From Nitrospirota bacterium (GTDB taxonomy: Bacteria > Nitrospirota > UBA9217), in the NCBI GenBank assembly GCA_023229435.1, contig JALNZF010000004.1, forward strand, positions 62,001 through 126,000: a DNA stretch of 64,000 bases, read 5' to 3'. The translations under genes and the position numbers were made by a program. A model generated the notes under the pieces. That model worked only from the letters and a program-made list of their open reading frames with translations, was not told the origin of the DNA and did not search any database. The number at the start of each line of letters is the position of its first letter. Position 1 is the stretch's first letter. Shown in pieces: positions 13,993 through 22,553 of this stretch.

Positions 13993-16785
13993 ATGCCTCA
14001 TTTTCCCGGGTGCTCTAAAAAAGCTGATGATATGCGCTCATTATCCAGGACCAACCGACGCCTGGTCTTGATCGCTGTCGGATGTTTCCTGTTGACCGCG
14101 GTTGCTCTTCTTATTCCGGTTGCCGCGCTCCATGCCCAGTCACAGGAAGGACTGGAGCGCCTCACGCCGGCACAGCGCCAGGCATTGCAGTCTGAAATAT
14201 TGCGGAACAAGGGCGAACTGTCACCTGAGATGCTGGAAAAACTGCGGGCAGCGCAGGAGAAGCCCCAGACGCAGGAACAAACGCCTTCTGAGCCTCCCCG
14301 GCCCGGCGCGGAAGAGGTCCGTCAGTTGAACGTGAACAGGGCGGCAGCGGAGAAAGGGGAAAAGCAGTTCGAAGAGAAAACCTCCGAGGGTCAATTGAGG
14401 CGGTACGGGTTCGATTCTTTTTCCCTTTCGCGAAAAAGGATCCTGGTCCTTGAAGAAGCCATCAGCAAGGGCGAAATACCTTCAGCGGTCCAAAAGGACG
14501 CCCTGGCAGGGTTCGTCGGCCCTCTTGACATGGTTTCCGCTTCCCTGAACGCAAGCATCCCCGCTCAATACGCCATCAATCCCGGCGATCAGGTCACGGT
14601 ATACTATTGGGGCGACCTTATCGAATTGATCAGCCTGAAACTGAAGATCGATGAAAACGGCGAAGTATCCATCCCCCAGGCCGGGCGGCTGGTCGTGCGG
14701 GGCATGTCGCTGGCGCAGTTTCAAAAGGCAATTCAGGACCAGCTCCAGCGGGTGTTCGGCAAGAACATCAATCTGATCGCCACGCTGGACAAACTGAGAA
14801 GCATGCAGATCTTCATCACCGGTGAGGCGTTCAGGCCCGGCAGTTATGCCGTCAGCTCCGTGACCACGCTGTTCAACGCGTTGTACGCATGCGGGGGCCC
14901 CAATGAGAGCGGCTCGCTCAGGGATATCAAGCTGGTCCGGAACAACAAGACCATGACCGTGGACTTTTACGATTTTCTCCTGAATGGGGACGGCCGTTCC
15001 GATCATCCCCTGCAGGCGGGTGATACCATCTTCATCACCCGGGCGGGAAAGCTGGTGTCCCTGGCAGGGGAGGTGGGTCGTCCCGCTGTCTACGAACTGA
15101 AAGAGAATGAAGGCCTCCGCGACCTGGTCGGAATGGCCAATGGCATCAAGCCCTCGGGTTTGACCAATAAGGTGCTGATTCAATCGGTCATCCCCCACCG
15201 GGAACGGATCGTTATCGATGTCGACATGAGCAGGAATGCTCTTGCGGCGGACCAGGCGCTCTTTGACCGGGATACGGTGCTGGTCGAGGCCATTCTTCCT
15301 GAAATAACGAACAGGGTCACCCTGACGGGCGATGTGAAGGTGCCCGGGACCTATGAATTAAAAAAGAACATGCGAATCGCTGATCTTTTTAACGAGGTCA
15401 ATGAACCCCTGGGAGATGCGCTGCTCGAGAGGACCGTCGTTATCAGGCTCGACAGGGACCGAAGGACCACGACGGCCATCCCAATCAACCTGAAAAAGGC
15501 ATTGCAAAAGGACCCGGACCATAACATCGAGCTCGCCTCCCTGGACCGGATCGTGGTGTATTCAAAATGGGACGTGAAATTCTATCCCGCGAAAATCGTT
15601 GAGATCCAGGGGTCGGTGCAGAGGCCGGGTTTCTATCAGCGTTCAGAGGGAATGAGGATACAGGACCTGCTCAGCATGGCCGGCGGCACCCTGCCGGGGA
15701 GCGTGAATGAGATAACGATCTCGAAGGCGAGATTTTATTCCGAGCCGAAGCTGTTCACGGTGAAGGCCGATCTTCTGGAAAAAGGCGACGAGTCCCAGAA
15801 TGTCCTGCTCGATGACGAGGACATCGTGATGGTCCGGTCTGATTCAGGGTTCTTCCTCAGGCCCCAGTGGGTGGCGATCAACGGCGAAGTGAAATATCCC
15901 GGGAACTATCCCCTGATGGGCAAACAGTACCGGCTGAGCGGGCTCATTCAGCAGGCCGGCGGGTTGACAAAGGCGGCAAATCCCAAAGGGACGGTGTTCT
16001 TACGGAAGAGCGAGTTCCTGCCGTCGCCGGAACAGAAGGCCGATCTCCTGCGTGCCAATGATGTCTCCGATCTTCTGAATAAGATCGATTATCTGAGACA
16101 GTCGGCGCGCAACGCCCTTCTGCTCAGGTCCGAGGCTGCAAAGTCCGGGGCAGGAGAGACGCCGCTGGTGGTTGGGGCCGGCGGGATCCCCATAACGACG
16201 ACCAACGCCTCCGCGAAGGAAGCCGTGGGCCTCGCCATGACGCCCACGATCGCGCAGTCCGCGGGCCAGGCCACGGGCAGCATTGTCAATGCCTTCACGC
16301 CCGGCAGCGGCGTCACCACGGGGGCGCGGACGCTGACGGACCGGCAATTGGCGCAGTCTACGAGAGTGGTCCTTAACCTGGAAAAGGGCATGCAAGGCGG
16401 CACGGGCAACCCCGACGACATCGTTCTTATGAACGGCGACACCATCACCGTTCCCTCCAGGCAGGAAACGGTCAGCGTCGTGGGAGCGGTGATGAGTCCC
16501 GTGACAACGCGCCTCGGCGGTCATAACAAGATCAGCGAGATCGTCAGCCTTGCGGGGGGATACGCAAAAGACGCGGACCAGGAGGGTGTATTGATCGTGC
16601 GGGTGGATGGTTCCATGGTGACTGCGGAGGATGACGGCCCGGTTGAAGAAGGCGATATCATTTATGTGCCCGCGAAGGTTTTGACCACGGAGATCGTTAC
16701 CACAACGGACAAGATCATCAACGCGTTCAAATTTACCCTGGCCACGATCGCCAGTGTCGTCGTCTTTTTAGCGCTGATACATTAG
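13993..16785 (+). CDS. Wza-like polysaccharide export protein with multiple SLBB domains
   Basis: This is a 930-residue protein with a signal or anchor segment at about residues 25-45, a glutamine/proline-rich linker, a Poly_export domain (YAINPGDQVTVYYWGD near residue 195) and a series of SLBB domains (for example ITGEAFRPGSYAVSS, LAGEVGRPAVYELKE, LTGDVKVPGTYELKK, IQGSVQRPGFYQRSE). A hydrophobic segment ends the protein. It should form or line the outer-membrane export channel for the polysaccharide. It is far longer than E. coli Wza (about 380 residues), which reflects the extra SLBB copies. The ATG at 13993 follows GGAGG by 10 bases; one at 14029 is an alternative. Confidence 0.9.
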   Translation: MPHFPGCSKKADDMRSLSRTNRRLVLIAVGCFLLTAVALLIPVAALHAQSQEGLERLTPAQRQALQSEILRNKGELSPEMLEKLRAAQEKPQTQEQTPSEPPRPGAEEVRQLNVNRAAAEKGEKQFEEKTSEGQLRRYGFDSFSLSRKRILVLEEAISKGEIPSAVQKDALAGFVGPLDMVSASLNASIPAQYAINPGDQVTVYYWGDLIELISLKLKIDENGEVSIPQAGRLVVRGMSLAQFQKAIQDQLQRVFGKNINLIATLDKLRSMQIFITGEAFRPGSYAVSSVTTLFNALYACGGPNESGSLRDIKLVRNNKTMTVDFYDFLLNGDGRSDHPLQAGDTIFITRAGKLVSLAGEVGRPAVYELKENEGLRDLVGMANGIKPSGLTNKVLIQSVIPHRERIVIDVDMSRNALAADQALFDRDTVLVEAILPEITNRVTLTGDVKVPGTYELKKNMRIADLFNEVNEPLGDALLERTVVIRLDRDRRTTTAIPINLKKALQKDPDHNIELASLDRIVVYSKWDVKFYPAKIVEIQGSVQRPGFYQRSEGMRIQDLLSMAGGTLPGSVNEITISKARFYSEPKLFTVKADLLEKGDESQNVLLDDEDIVMVRSDSGFFLRPQWVAINGEVKYPGNYPLMGKQYRLSGLIQQAGGLTKAANPKGTVFLRKSEFLPSPEQKADLLRANDVSDLLNKIDYLRQSARNALLLRSEAAKSGAGETPLVVGAGGIPITTTNASAKEAVGLAMTPTIAQSAGQATGSIVNAFTPGSGVTTGARTLTDRQLAQSTRVVLNLEKGMQGGTGNPDDIVLMNGDTITVPSRQETVSVVGAVMSPVTTRLGGHNKISEIVSLAGGYAKDADQEGVLIVRVDGSMVTAEDDGPVEEGDIIYVPAKVLTTEIVTTTDKIINAFKFTLATIASVVVFLALIH

Positions 16786-16813
16786 GGGCGGGGTTCGGAG
16801 TGCGGAGTGCGGA

Positions 16814-16856
16814 GTTCAGGGTTCAGAATCTAACCTTGAACATTGAACATTTTTTT
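16814..16856 (+). terminator. octaloop hairpin followed by T7, probable terminator
   Basis: GTTCAGGGTT (16814-16823) pairs with AACCTTGAAC (16832-16841) around CAGAATCT, and seven Ts follow after ATTGAACA. It lies between the convergent export gene and the minus-strand barrel gene, where a terminator is expected. It is the third copy of the octaloop hairpin. Confidence 0.6.
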
Positions 16857-16861
16857 AAACC

Positions 16862-17755
16862 TCAGAACCGATAGCTGATCGTGCCGACATATCGTTCAGT
16901 GTTCTCCCAGTCCGTCTGGTCTTTCCTGAGGAACTGTACGCCCAGGCTGAGATTAAAATCAGGGGTCACGTATCGCAGACCCGGCATCACGTCCCAGGAG
17001 TTCTGTTCGAACAGGGTCTGAACGTCCTTTCTGGTCACCTGATGATATTCCACGATCGCCTGCAGGCGGCGGCTTTCAAATAACGGGACGAGCACTCCGG
17101 CGTTAAAAACGCCATATTGATCAACATAGGGGCTGGAGGTGGAATTCTCCAGTTTATCGATGAAAACGATCTGTCCCTCAAAGTAGACCCCGATGAGATA
17201 GCCTCCGCTCATTTCCTTCTCGGATGTTCCGATCAGCATCAGCCGGATCCCTTCATGTTTTACCGTCCTGAAACCTTTTCCCTCATCACCGGTCGGCAGA
17301 GTGCATGCCAACCCGAGTGCGATTGCCGGCATCGTATCACCCTGGGACGATAATCTCCACTTGAACAGGATATCGGTGTCTCCAACGCCGTCTTTGCGCG
17401 CGGCATTTGTATTAAGCCGGGCGCTGTCAAGCGTCGCCCGTATCCCGATCTCGATCCGGTCCGTGACGCCCGCGGTGACTGTCGCGATGCCCTGCGTGAG
17501 GCTGAAATCGGGCACATTGCTGTTCTCGGCAGAGACCGCGAGACCTGCGACAATGCTCCCCTTGCGTTGCGTGTAAGCCGAGTTGGTGATGACCAGTCCG
17601 GTCAATCCCTGGACATTCACCGGCCTGTTTACCACCCGGGACGGGTCATCGTCGAAGGTATATTCATTGCCGAAATCACCCGTCATGGCGGATGCGCAGT
17701 GACCACCCGTCATGACAATAAGAAAACCCAGTACGATCGCGATCACAGTCTTCAT
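16862..17755 (-). CDS. outer-membrane beta-barrel protein
   Basis: This 297-residue exported protein has a signal peptide of about 24 residues (FLIVMTGGHCASA) and alternating hydrophobic strands throughout, ending in YVGTISYRF with the C-terminal aromatic residue expected for BAM-dependent barrels. It resembles the broad 'MetA-pathway of phenol degradation' / transporter barrel family. The substrate is unknown. It is convergent with the polysaccharide export gene and probably forms its own unit. A related-looking barrel is encoded at 20827-21660. Confidence 0.7.
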   Translation of the reverse strand: MKTVIAIVLGFLIVMTGGHCASAMTGDFGNEYTFDDDPSRVVNRPVNVQGLTGLVITNSAYTQRKGSIVAGLAVSAENSNVPDFSLTQGIATVTAGVTDRIEIGIRATLDSARLNTNAARKDGVGDTDILFKWRLSSQGDTMPAIALGLACTLPTGDEGKGFRTVKHEGIRLMLIGTSEKEMSGGYLIGVYFEGQIVFIDKLENSTSSPYVDQYGVFNAGVLVPLFESRRLQAIVEYHQVTRKDVQTLFEQNSWDVMPGLRYVTPDFNLSLGVQFLRKDQTDWENTERYVGTISYRF

Positions 17756-18214
17756 CAGATCGACCTCCGTTCAAAATGCAAGTTATGGGATGCTCACCAG
17801 CGCAACAGCCGTTTCCCGATGACCTCGCGCGCCGATAGATAAGCAGATTGATGTTTTTCCTGGCGCATGAAATGGACTTGAGTAAAAGTGTACTGAAGAA
17901 TTACGGTTAAGTCAATGTTATGAAGATGTTTTTGTTTCTGGGCAGAGGCTTATCTCTTCCCGATACGACTTAGTAAGTATGAAAAACAGGTTCAGAGTTC
18001 ATGGTTCAGAGTTTGGAGTTCGGTGCGCTGACTGATGAATGGGGCTTCTGCGGTTTCTGCATGATATAATACACATGATGAAGCAGGCGCTTCAATTCGT
18101 CTTGCTAGGTAACAGGCCTTATTATCGTAACGGCCCGAATTTTCAGGGGATATATCTTTATGCCATTCTGGCTCTTATCTTGCAATATTACCGTCAGTAT
18201 TCGAGGGGAGATAG
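17756..18214. other. gene-free stretch upstream of the metal cluster
   Basis: No gene was identified. A GTTCAGAG repeat fragment lies at 17990-18022. TATAAT at 18065-18070 could be a -10 element for the plus-strand genes that follow, but no acceptable -35 was found 16-18 bases upstream. Confidence 0.4.
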
Positions 18215-18463
18215 ATGATGTTCTTTCATGCCGGGCAGGGAATGCGGCAGGATGTCCTTCGCGCCCAGCTCGAGGTATCGATGCTTCTGGACAAACCGGC
18301 CGCAGAAGAACGGAAGCGGAAATCGCAGGCGGCCATGAGCATCAGCTCCGTGTCGGTGATCGGGCGCTCTGAGGCTGAGGTGGGCGACACTGTAACAATA
18401 ATTATCAATTTCACGGTGGATACCGCGATAACGCGCAATGTCGTTTATTCTGAGCTGAGGTGA
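18215..18463 (+). pseudogene. TolC-family fragment, probable remnant
   Basis: This 82-residue reading frame begins FFHAGQGMRQDVLRAQLEVS, which closely matches the helical-hairpin region of TolC-type outer-membrane efflux proteins (typically GxGxxxDVLRAQxELS). The next 20 residues also fit that helix; the rest does not. No signal peptide or barrel strands are present and the family normally exceeds 400 residues. It is therefore read as a leftover of an efflux gene. A complete TolC-like gene lies at 22554-23843. A small intact protein of unknown role cannot be excluded, since a GGGGAGA site precedes the ATG. Confidence 0.45.
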
Positions 18464-18472
18464 GTCGGGAAA

Positions 18473-18871
18473 ATGAACAAGACAATCCTGCGTTTATTTG
18501 TTGTCATCCTCTCTATGGCGTTGTTCGTTGTTTCAGCAGCTGCACAGCAAGAACGACCGGTTGCGAAAGACCAATCCCTGAGAAGAGGCGAAACGAGGGC
18601 AACGTTCGATCCGAACTTTTTTAAGGACGCACGAGTGAAGAGTGCATATCAGGCTGCGAGGGATGTCCCTTGGCTCCTGGACAGCATTAGGTGCTACTGT
18701 TTTTGTGAAGAGTCGTTTCATCATAAGAGCCTCCTGAGCTGCTATGTGGACGACCACGCGGCAGGGTGAGATATCTGTCTCGGGGAGGCCCTGAGGGCCT
18801 TCGAGCTTTACAAAAATGGATATTCGGTAAAAAAGATACGGGATACCATTGAAAAGGAATACAGAAGGTAG
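18473..18871 (+). CDS. candidate selenoprotein, CYCXC/PCYCGC-like family (UGA at codon 99)
   Basis: Read through the TGA at 18767-18769, this is a 132-residue exported protein. It has a signal peptide (residues 1-24), CYCFC at 74-78, HKSLLSC ending at Cys90, DDHAAG, then the TGA residue, D-I-Cys102 and a C-terminal helix ending KKIRDTIEKEYRR. PCYCGC-type relatives have DDHGTxCGVCLE here, so the TGA falls exactly on the first Cys of a conserved CxxC, giving Sec-x-x-Cys. The reading frame continues for 33 codons with good family similarity. A hairpin suitable for SelB lies 22 bases downstream. Stopping at the TGA would remove a conserved half of the domain. From memory, databases use the name 'CYCXC family (seleno)protein'. 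The function is unknown, probably thiol or metal redox in the periplasm. Confidence 0.8.
18779..18805 (+). promoter_or_regulatory. candidate bacterial SECIS hairpin 1
   Basis: AGGCCC (18786-18791) pairs perfectly with GGGCCT (18795-18800) around the loop TGA, with G in second loop position. The stem continues with a G-T pair and, beyond a two-base GG bulge, CTCG with CGAG. The loop starts 22 bases after the in-frame TGA, within the range known for bacterial SECIS elements. Confidence 0.7.
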
Positions 18872-18898
18872 GGATGAATAAACGTCAGAGAGGAATCA

Positions 18899-19855
18899 AT
18901 GAATAAAAGCCTGACGGGGAATGATGTGAAGATCGGTTTTTTGGTTCTCATCACGGTGAGTGCTGCGATCATTCACTTTGTCATTCCCACGGACCGGCAT
19001 GATCTCCACATGGTCCATATTGTTCTCCGGAAACTCTATTTTCTCCCCCCCGTCATGGCGGCGGCCTGGTTCGGATTTAGAGGGAGTCTCTATACCACGC
19101 TCGCGGTCAGTTCGTTGTTTTCCCTCCATGCCTTTCTGGATTGGCCGGGGAATTATATGGAACAGGCAAACCAGGTGGGAGAACTCGCCAGCTTCTGGGT
19201 CGTGGGACTGATCGCCGGACGACTCTTTGAGCGCGAACAGTCGCTTCTCAGAGACCTTGCAAGTGCCAACGAGGAGACCCTTGTGGGCCTCGTTTCCGCT
19301 CTTGATCTGCGGGAGCGGAATACCCGGCTCCACTCACAGCGGGTGAAGGAGTACACTCTTCTTCTGGCCGACCGGTTCGGTGTCACTGAGGCAACGAAGA
19401 AAGCGATAGGACTCGGCGCTCTTCTACACGACGTAGGGAAGATTGCCGTGCCGGATCACATTCTTTTAAAACCTGAAGGACTTACAGAACAGGAATGGGA
19501 TGTCATGCACACTCATCCCCTCGCCGGGTACGGCATCGTGAAGCCGATTGGTTTCCTCCATGAAGCAGCTGAGATCGTCCGCGCGCACCACGAGCGCTAT
19601 GACGGGAGCGGATATCCGCAGGGGTTGAAGGGGGAAGAAATTCCTCTCGGGGCGAGACTCTTCTCAGTCGCTGATGTGTACGACGCTCTTACCTCTGCGC
19701 GTCCTTACCGTTCACCCGTCAGCCATGATGCGGCGCTCTCCGAAATCAGGGAAAAAAGCGGCGCCTATTTTGACCAGAGGGTCGTGGACGCCTTTGAAGC
19801 AATCGCACCTGAGTTATTGCAGGCAGTGAGGGAAAAATATCGAGACGATGAGTGA
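18899..19855 (+). CDS. membrane-bound HD-GYP domain phosphodiesterase
   Basis: This 318-residue protein has three to four membrane segments in residues 14-110, a short linker and an HD-GYP domain. The catalytic motifs are intact: ALLHDVGK (His177, Asp178), HxHPLAGYG, RAHHERYDGSGYP (about 228-240) and SVADVYDALTSARPYR. HD-GYP enzymes hydrolyse cyclic di-GMP, often via pGpG to GMP. The membrane part resembles sensor modules of histidine kinases, so it may sense an envelope signal. It starts 27 bases after the candidate selenoprotein gene and precedes a cytochrome gene on the same strand. Confidence 0.88.
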   Translation: MNKSLTGNDVKIGFLVLITVSAAIIHFVIPTDRHDLHMVHIVLRKLYFLPPVMAAAWFGFRGSLYTTLAVSSLFSLHAFLDWPGNYMEQANQVGELASFWVVGLIAGRLFEREQSLLRDLASANEETLVGLVSALDLRERNTRLHSQRVKEYTLLLADRFGVTEATKKAIGLGALLHDVGKIAVPDHILLKPEGLTEQEWDVMHTHPLAGYGIVKPIGFLHEAAEIVRAHHERYDGSGYPQGLKGEEIPLGARLFSVADVYDALTSARPYRSPVSHDAALSEIREKSGAYFDQRVVDAFEAIAPELLQAVREKYRDDE

Positions 19856-19912
19856 GAATGGAAGCGGGCCGGGGCTAAGAGATAACAAACAGGCAGACGA
19901 GAGGAATGGAAA

Positions 19913-20332
19913 ATGAAAATATGCGTGTTCATGATAATCGCTATAAGCTCTGTATTCTTTTGTCTTCCCTATGGCAGCGCAGCTGCGGAAGAGATGAACG
20001 CCGCGCACAAACCGCACCAGCACCGGCACCTGGAATATGCAAAAATAAAGAATCCAATCGCAATGACGGAGCAATCCCTCGCCGAAGGCGGGAAGCGTTT
20101 CGAGAAGCATTGCATGGCTTGTCACGAAAAGACGGGGAAAGGGGGTATTGGTCCTGATCTAACAGGCACTGCGCTGAAGCATGGCAGCACCGACGGCGAA
20201 GTGTTTCATGTTATTACTGATGGCGTACAGGGCGCAGCTATGAAAGGATTTAGGGAAGAGCTGACGGAGGAGATGCGGTGGCATCTTGTTAATTACCTTG
20301 CCAGTTTGAGAAAAAACGAAATACATAAATAG
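19913..20332 (+). CDS. periplasmic mono-haem cytochrome c
   Basis: This is a 139-residue cytochrome c of class I. A signal peptide (about residues 1-25) is followed by a His-rich stretch (HKPHQHRHLEY) and CMACH at 67-71 for covalent haem attachment. GIGPDLTG and GAAMKGF supply the expected loop and distal Met ligand. It would carry electrons in the periplasm. The His-rich N terminus of the mature protein could bind metal ions, which suits the copper-efflux neighbourhood. The ATG at 19913 follows a GAGG site. Confidence 0.88.
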   Translation: MKICVFMIIAISSVFFCLPYGSAAAEEMNAAHKPHQHRHLEYAKIKNPIAMTEQSLAEGGKRFEKHCMACHEKTGKGGIGPDLTGTALKHGSTDGEVFHVITDGVQGAAMKGFREELTEEMRWHLVNYLASLRKNEIHK

Positions 20333-20390
20333 TGTATGAAGAAAAGCGCAACATTTGATGTATATTTTCACACAAAAGGAGGAAACAAAC

Positions 20391-20825
20391 ATGAAAAAGG
20401 TTCTCGCAGCAACAGCAGTGGTAATTGGTTTAACGGCAGCGACGGCATTTGCCCAGATGGGCGGGATGGGAGGAGGCCAGGGGCAACAAGGTCAGCAGGG
20501 GGGGATGATGGGTAACCAGCAGTCCTCGCAGATGATGGGCAGTCAGATGATGAATCAGCAGATGATGCGCGACATGTCGGGAATGATGAACCAGATGCAG
20601 GGCATGATGCAGAAGATGTCCGGGACCATGGAGCAGAAGCAGGGTATGGACCATTCCAAGATGCAGGACATGTCGAAAGTGATGAATGATATGTCCGTTA
20701 CCATGAAAGAGATGTCCGAGCATATGGGCAAGGGAACCATGGACCCCGCCACGATGAAGACAATGCAGGAGCGGATGAAAACTATGAACCATATGATGGA
20801 TACTATGCAGAAGGGGAATAAATAA
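20391..20825 (+). CDS. methionine-rich periplasmic protein
   Basis: This 144-residue protein has a signal peptide (MKKVLAATAVVIGLTAATAFA). The mature part is almost entirely Met, Gln, Gly, Lys and Asp, with repeated MM, MxxM and MQxMM patterns and more than 40 methionines. Such sequences bind Cu(I) or Ag(I) through thioether groups in periplasmic copper-resistance proteins. No named family was recognised. AAAGGAGGAAAC precedes the ATG, a strong ribosome-binding site. The gene sits between a cytochrome and an outer-membrane barrel in the run leading to the CusCBA-like pump, supporting a role as copper sponge or chaperone by inference. Confidence 0.8.
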   Translation: MKKVLAATAVVIGLTAATAFAQMGGMGGGQGQQGQQGGMMGNQQSSQMMGSQMMNQQMMRDMSGMMNQMQGMMQKMSGTMEQKQGMDHSKMQDMSKVMNDMSVTMKEMSEHMGKGTMDPATMKTMQERMKTMNHMMDTMQKGNK

Positions 20826-20826
20826 C

Positions 20827-21660
20827 ATGAAGCAGTGTGTGATTGGTAATCTTTCTATAGACGCAACAAACATGGGCTTTCAAAAGATGGATTGGAATAT
20901 AAGTCCGCGTTTGCGCCGCCGCATTCGATACTTGGCCTTTCACGCACTGCTTATGGTTTTGTTAAGCGCAATCGTGGCCCCGTCGGCTGTTTCGGCTGAT
21001 ACTGGCCGCGGCTATCTCGACCTCGGCGGTGGTTACAAAACAGGTGATTTCGGCACCCCGACGACATCCAGCTTGTATTATCTCTCTTCGACCATCGGAT
21101 ATGTTGCGCCGAGATACGATGTCGGCGTTACCGTGCCGTATCTGTTTCTCACGAACAAGAACGCCGGCCAAAGCCAGACCGATAGCGGCGCGGGGGACAT
21201 CATTTTGCGCGGCGGCGCGGTGTTCATTCCTGAAGGTCCGGGCGGTTTTTCTCTCAATGGGACGCTGGCGGTTAAACTGCCGAGTGCGGACGAAACCAAA
21301 AGTCTGGGTACCGGTGAAACCGATTACGGCGCATTCCTGGGTTTGCATCAACGGATCGAGGACTTCAAGCTTTCACTCACGGGAGGGTACATAAAAATCG
21401 GCGACCCTGCTGCCATCAACTACAACGATGTCCATCTCTATGGGGTTGGAGTATCGAGAGCATTCGGCAGAACGGACATCGCTGCTTCGCTTGACGGCCG
21501 AAGATCGACGGTCCCCGGCGTGCAGAATCCCCAGGAGGTCAGTGTCGGATTTTTTCATGTCCTGAACGCGGACCACGCGATCAAGGGAAGCGCCTTTAAA
21601 GGCCTGAACAACGGCGGTCCGGACTTCGGTGTGGATTTCGGCATCGTAAGATGGTTTTAG
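20827..21660 (+). CDS. outer-membrane beta-barrel protein
   Basis: This is an exported protein of up to 277 residues. A hydrophobic segment (about residues 36-55, ending in AVSA) acts as signal peptide, and amphipathic beta strands follow up to the terminal FGIVRWF, which ends in Phe. The long N-terminal extension before the signal makes a later start (ATG at 20872 or 20887) plausible. The first ATG lies 1 base after the Met-rich gene. It resembles the transporter/MetA-pathway barrel family. Its substrate is unknown, and its position suggests metal-related permeability. Confidence 0.7.
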   Translation: MKQCVIGNLSIDATNMGFQKMDWNISPRLRRRIRYLAFHALLMVLLSAIVAPSAVSADTGRGYLDLGGGYKTGDFGTPTTSSLYYLSSTIGYVAPRYDVGVTVPYLFLTNKNAGQSQTDSGAGDIILRGGAVFIPEGPGGFSLNGTLAVKLPSADETKSLGTGETDYGAFLGLHQRIEDFKLSLTGGYIKIGDPAAINYNDVHLYGVGVSRAFGRTDIAASLDGRRSTVPGVQNPQEVSVGFFHVLNADHAIKGSAFKGLNNGGPDFGVDFGIVRWF

Positions 21661-21871
21661 CTTAACCCTCCTCATCATAATCATACCCCTGCCGGGGAAA
21701 CTCATTTTGTGCTATAGTTGACTGTATGAAATACTACAATTCATTGAGCAGACGCTACAGTATTTTGAGTGTGTTTATAGGTCGTTCCCGCAATCACCTT
21801 ATTTTTCAATAAATAGCCGGGACCTCCTTTTGGCCTGTTCATTGCATCACTATCGTGCAAGGAGGTTAAAA
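21661..21871. other. intergenic stretch, no gene
   Basis: About 210 bases without a gene. TTGACT at 21718-21723 resembles a -35, but the nearest TACAAT (21735-21740) is only 11 bases away, so no promoter is asserted. CCGGGACC at 21823 lies shortly before a strong ribosome-binding site. Confidence 0.35.
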
Positions 21872-22042
21872 ATGAACAATCAAAAAGGCGAGGTTGTAAC
21901 AGGGGTGATGGTCGTAATAATGCTGGGGATGATGTTTTTCGGCCATTTTTTTATGGGCAGTGGTCACGGTGACCGCCATGATCAAGAGAACGTTGAGCAC
22001 AGTCAGGAAGATTCCGCAAAGGGACATCATCACATGCATTAG
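21872..22042 (+). CDS. small membrane protein with His-rich tail
   Basis: This 56-residue protein has one membrane segment (about residues 9-28, VTGVMVVIMLGMMFFGHFF) and a polar tail with histidines ending KGHHHMH. GGAGG (21861-21865) precedes the ATG by 6 bases, which makes translation likely. Similar tiny membrane proteins with His or Met tails are frequent in copper-resistance operons. No family was recognised; metal binding by the tail is inference. Confidence 0.65.
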   Translation: MNNQKGEVVTGVMVVIMLGMMFFGHFFMGSGHGDRHDQENVEHSQEDSAKGHHHMH

Positions 22043-22092
22043 GGCCATAACGTTGTTGAGCGAGCTCCCGTGTCCGCAACGGAGGAAAATAA

Positions 22093-22131
22093 ATGACGGT
22101 ATTAACCATTAGAAAAAGAGGAGGTAGCTAA
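22093..22131 (+). CDS. possible 12-residue leader peptide
   Basis: An ATG preceded by GGAGGAAAATAA opens a frame encoding MTVLTIRKRGGS. Its last codons contain the GGAGG of the next gene and its stop lies 1 base before that gene's ATG. It could couple translation to the YtkA-like gene. It is very short and may be fortuitous. Confidence 0.3.
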   Translation: MTVLTIRKRGGS

Positions 22132-22132
22132 T

Positions 22133-22522
22133 ATGAAAGAGTTTGTTGTAATTGGATTGGCCCTGCTTCTCGCAGCAGGGACCGCGTATGCAAAGGGCTA
22201 CGAAGTGCAGAAGAAAGCGGGCGAATATGATGTTACCGTTACCTTTGACAGGAACCCGCCTACAGCCAGCGATAATGCCGTAGGTATCACGATCAAAGAC
22301 GCGGCAGGTCATGTTGTCAAAGATGCGGTGGTCAAAATAGAGTACTCCATGCCGGCGATGCCGGGAATGCCCCCCATGAGCTACAAGGCGGAGGCAGTTC
22401 TAAAAGGCGACGAGTATAAGGCCACGCTGGGCCTTTCCATGTCCGGATCGTGGAATCTCGCGGTTAAAATCACCCGGGCTGGAAAAACATCGACGATGAA
22501 ATTAACCGTGGACGCGAAGTAG
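22133..22522 (+). CDS. YtkA/FixH-like periplasmic protein
   Basis: This 129-residue exported protein has a signal peptide (residues 1-20, ending AYA) and a YtkA-like immunoglobulin-type fold. The motifs VTVTFDRNPPTASDN, IKDAAGHVVKDA and the SMPAMPGMPPM loop are characteristic; this Met-rich loop is commonly seen beside copper and silver efflux genes. It starts 10 bases after GGAGG. It directly precedes the TolC-like gene, and the family often occurs upstream of CusCBA-type pumps, so a periplasmic metal-binding accessory role is likely but not proven. Confidence 0.78.
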   Translation: MKEFVVIGLALLLAAGTAYAKGYEVQKKAGEYDVTVTFDRNPPTASDNAVGITIKDAAGHVVKDAVVKIEYSMPAMPGMPPMSYKAEAVLKGDEYKATLGLSMSGSWNLAVKITRAGKTSTMKLTVDAK

Positions 22523-22553
22523 TTTGAGCCAAATGTGGAATGCGGAGTGCGGA

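Noticed and set aside
18461..18472. In-frame TGA joining the TolC-like fragment to the CYCXC gene as a further selenocysteine site
   Set aside because: The downstream gene has its own ATG and signal peptide, no conserved Cys position is involved and no suitable hairpin follows. The shared frame is coincidence.
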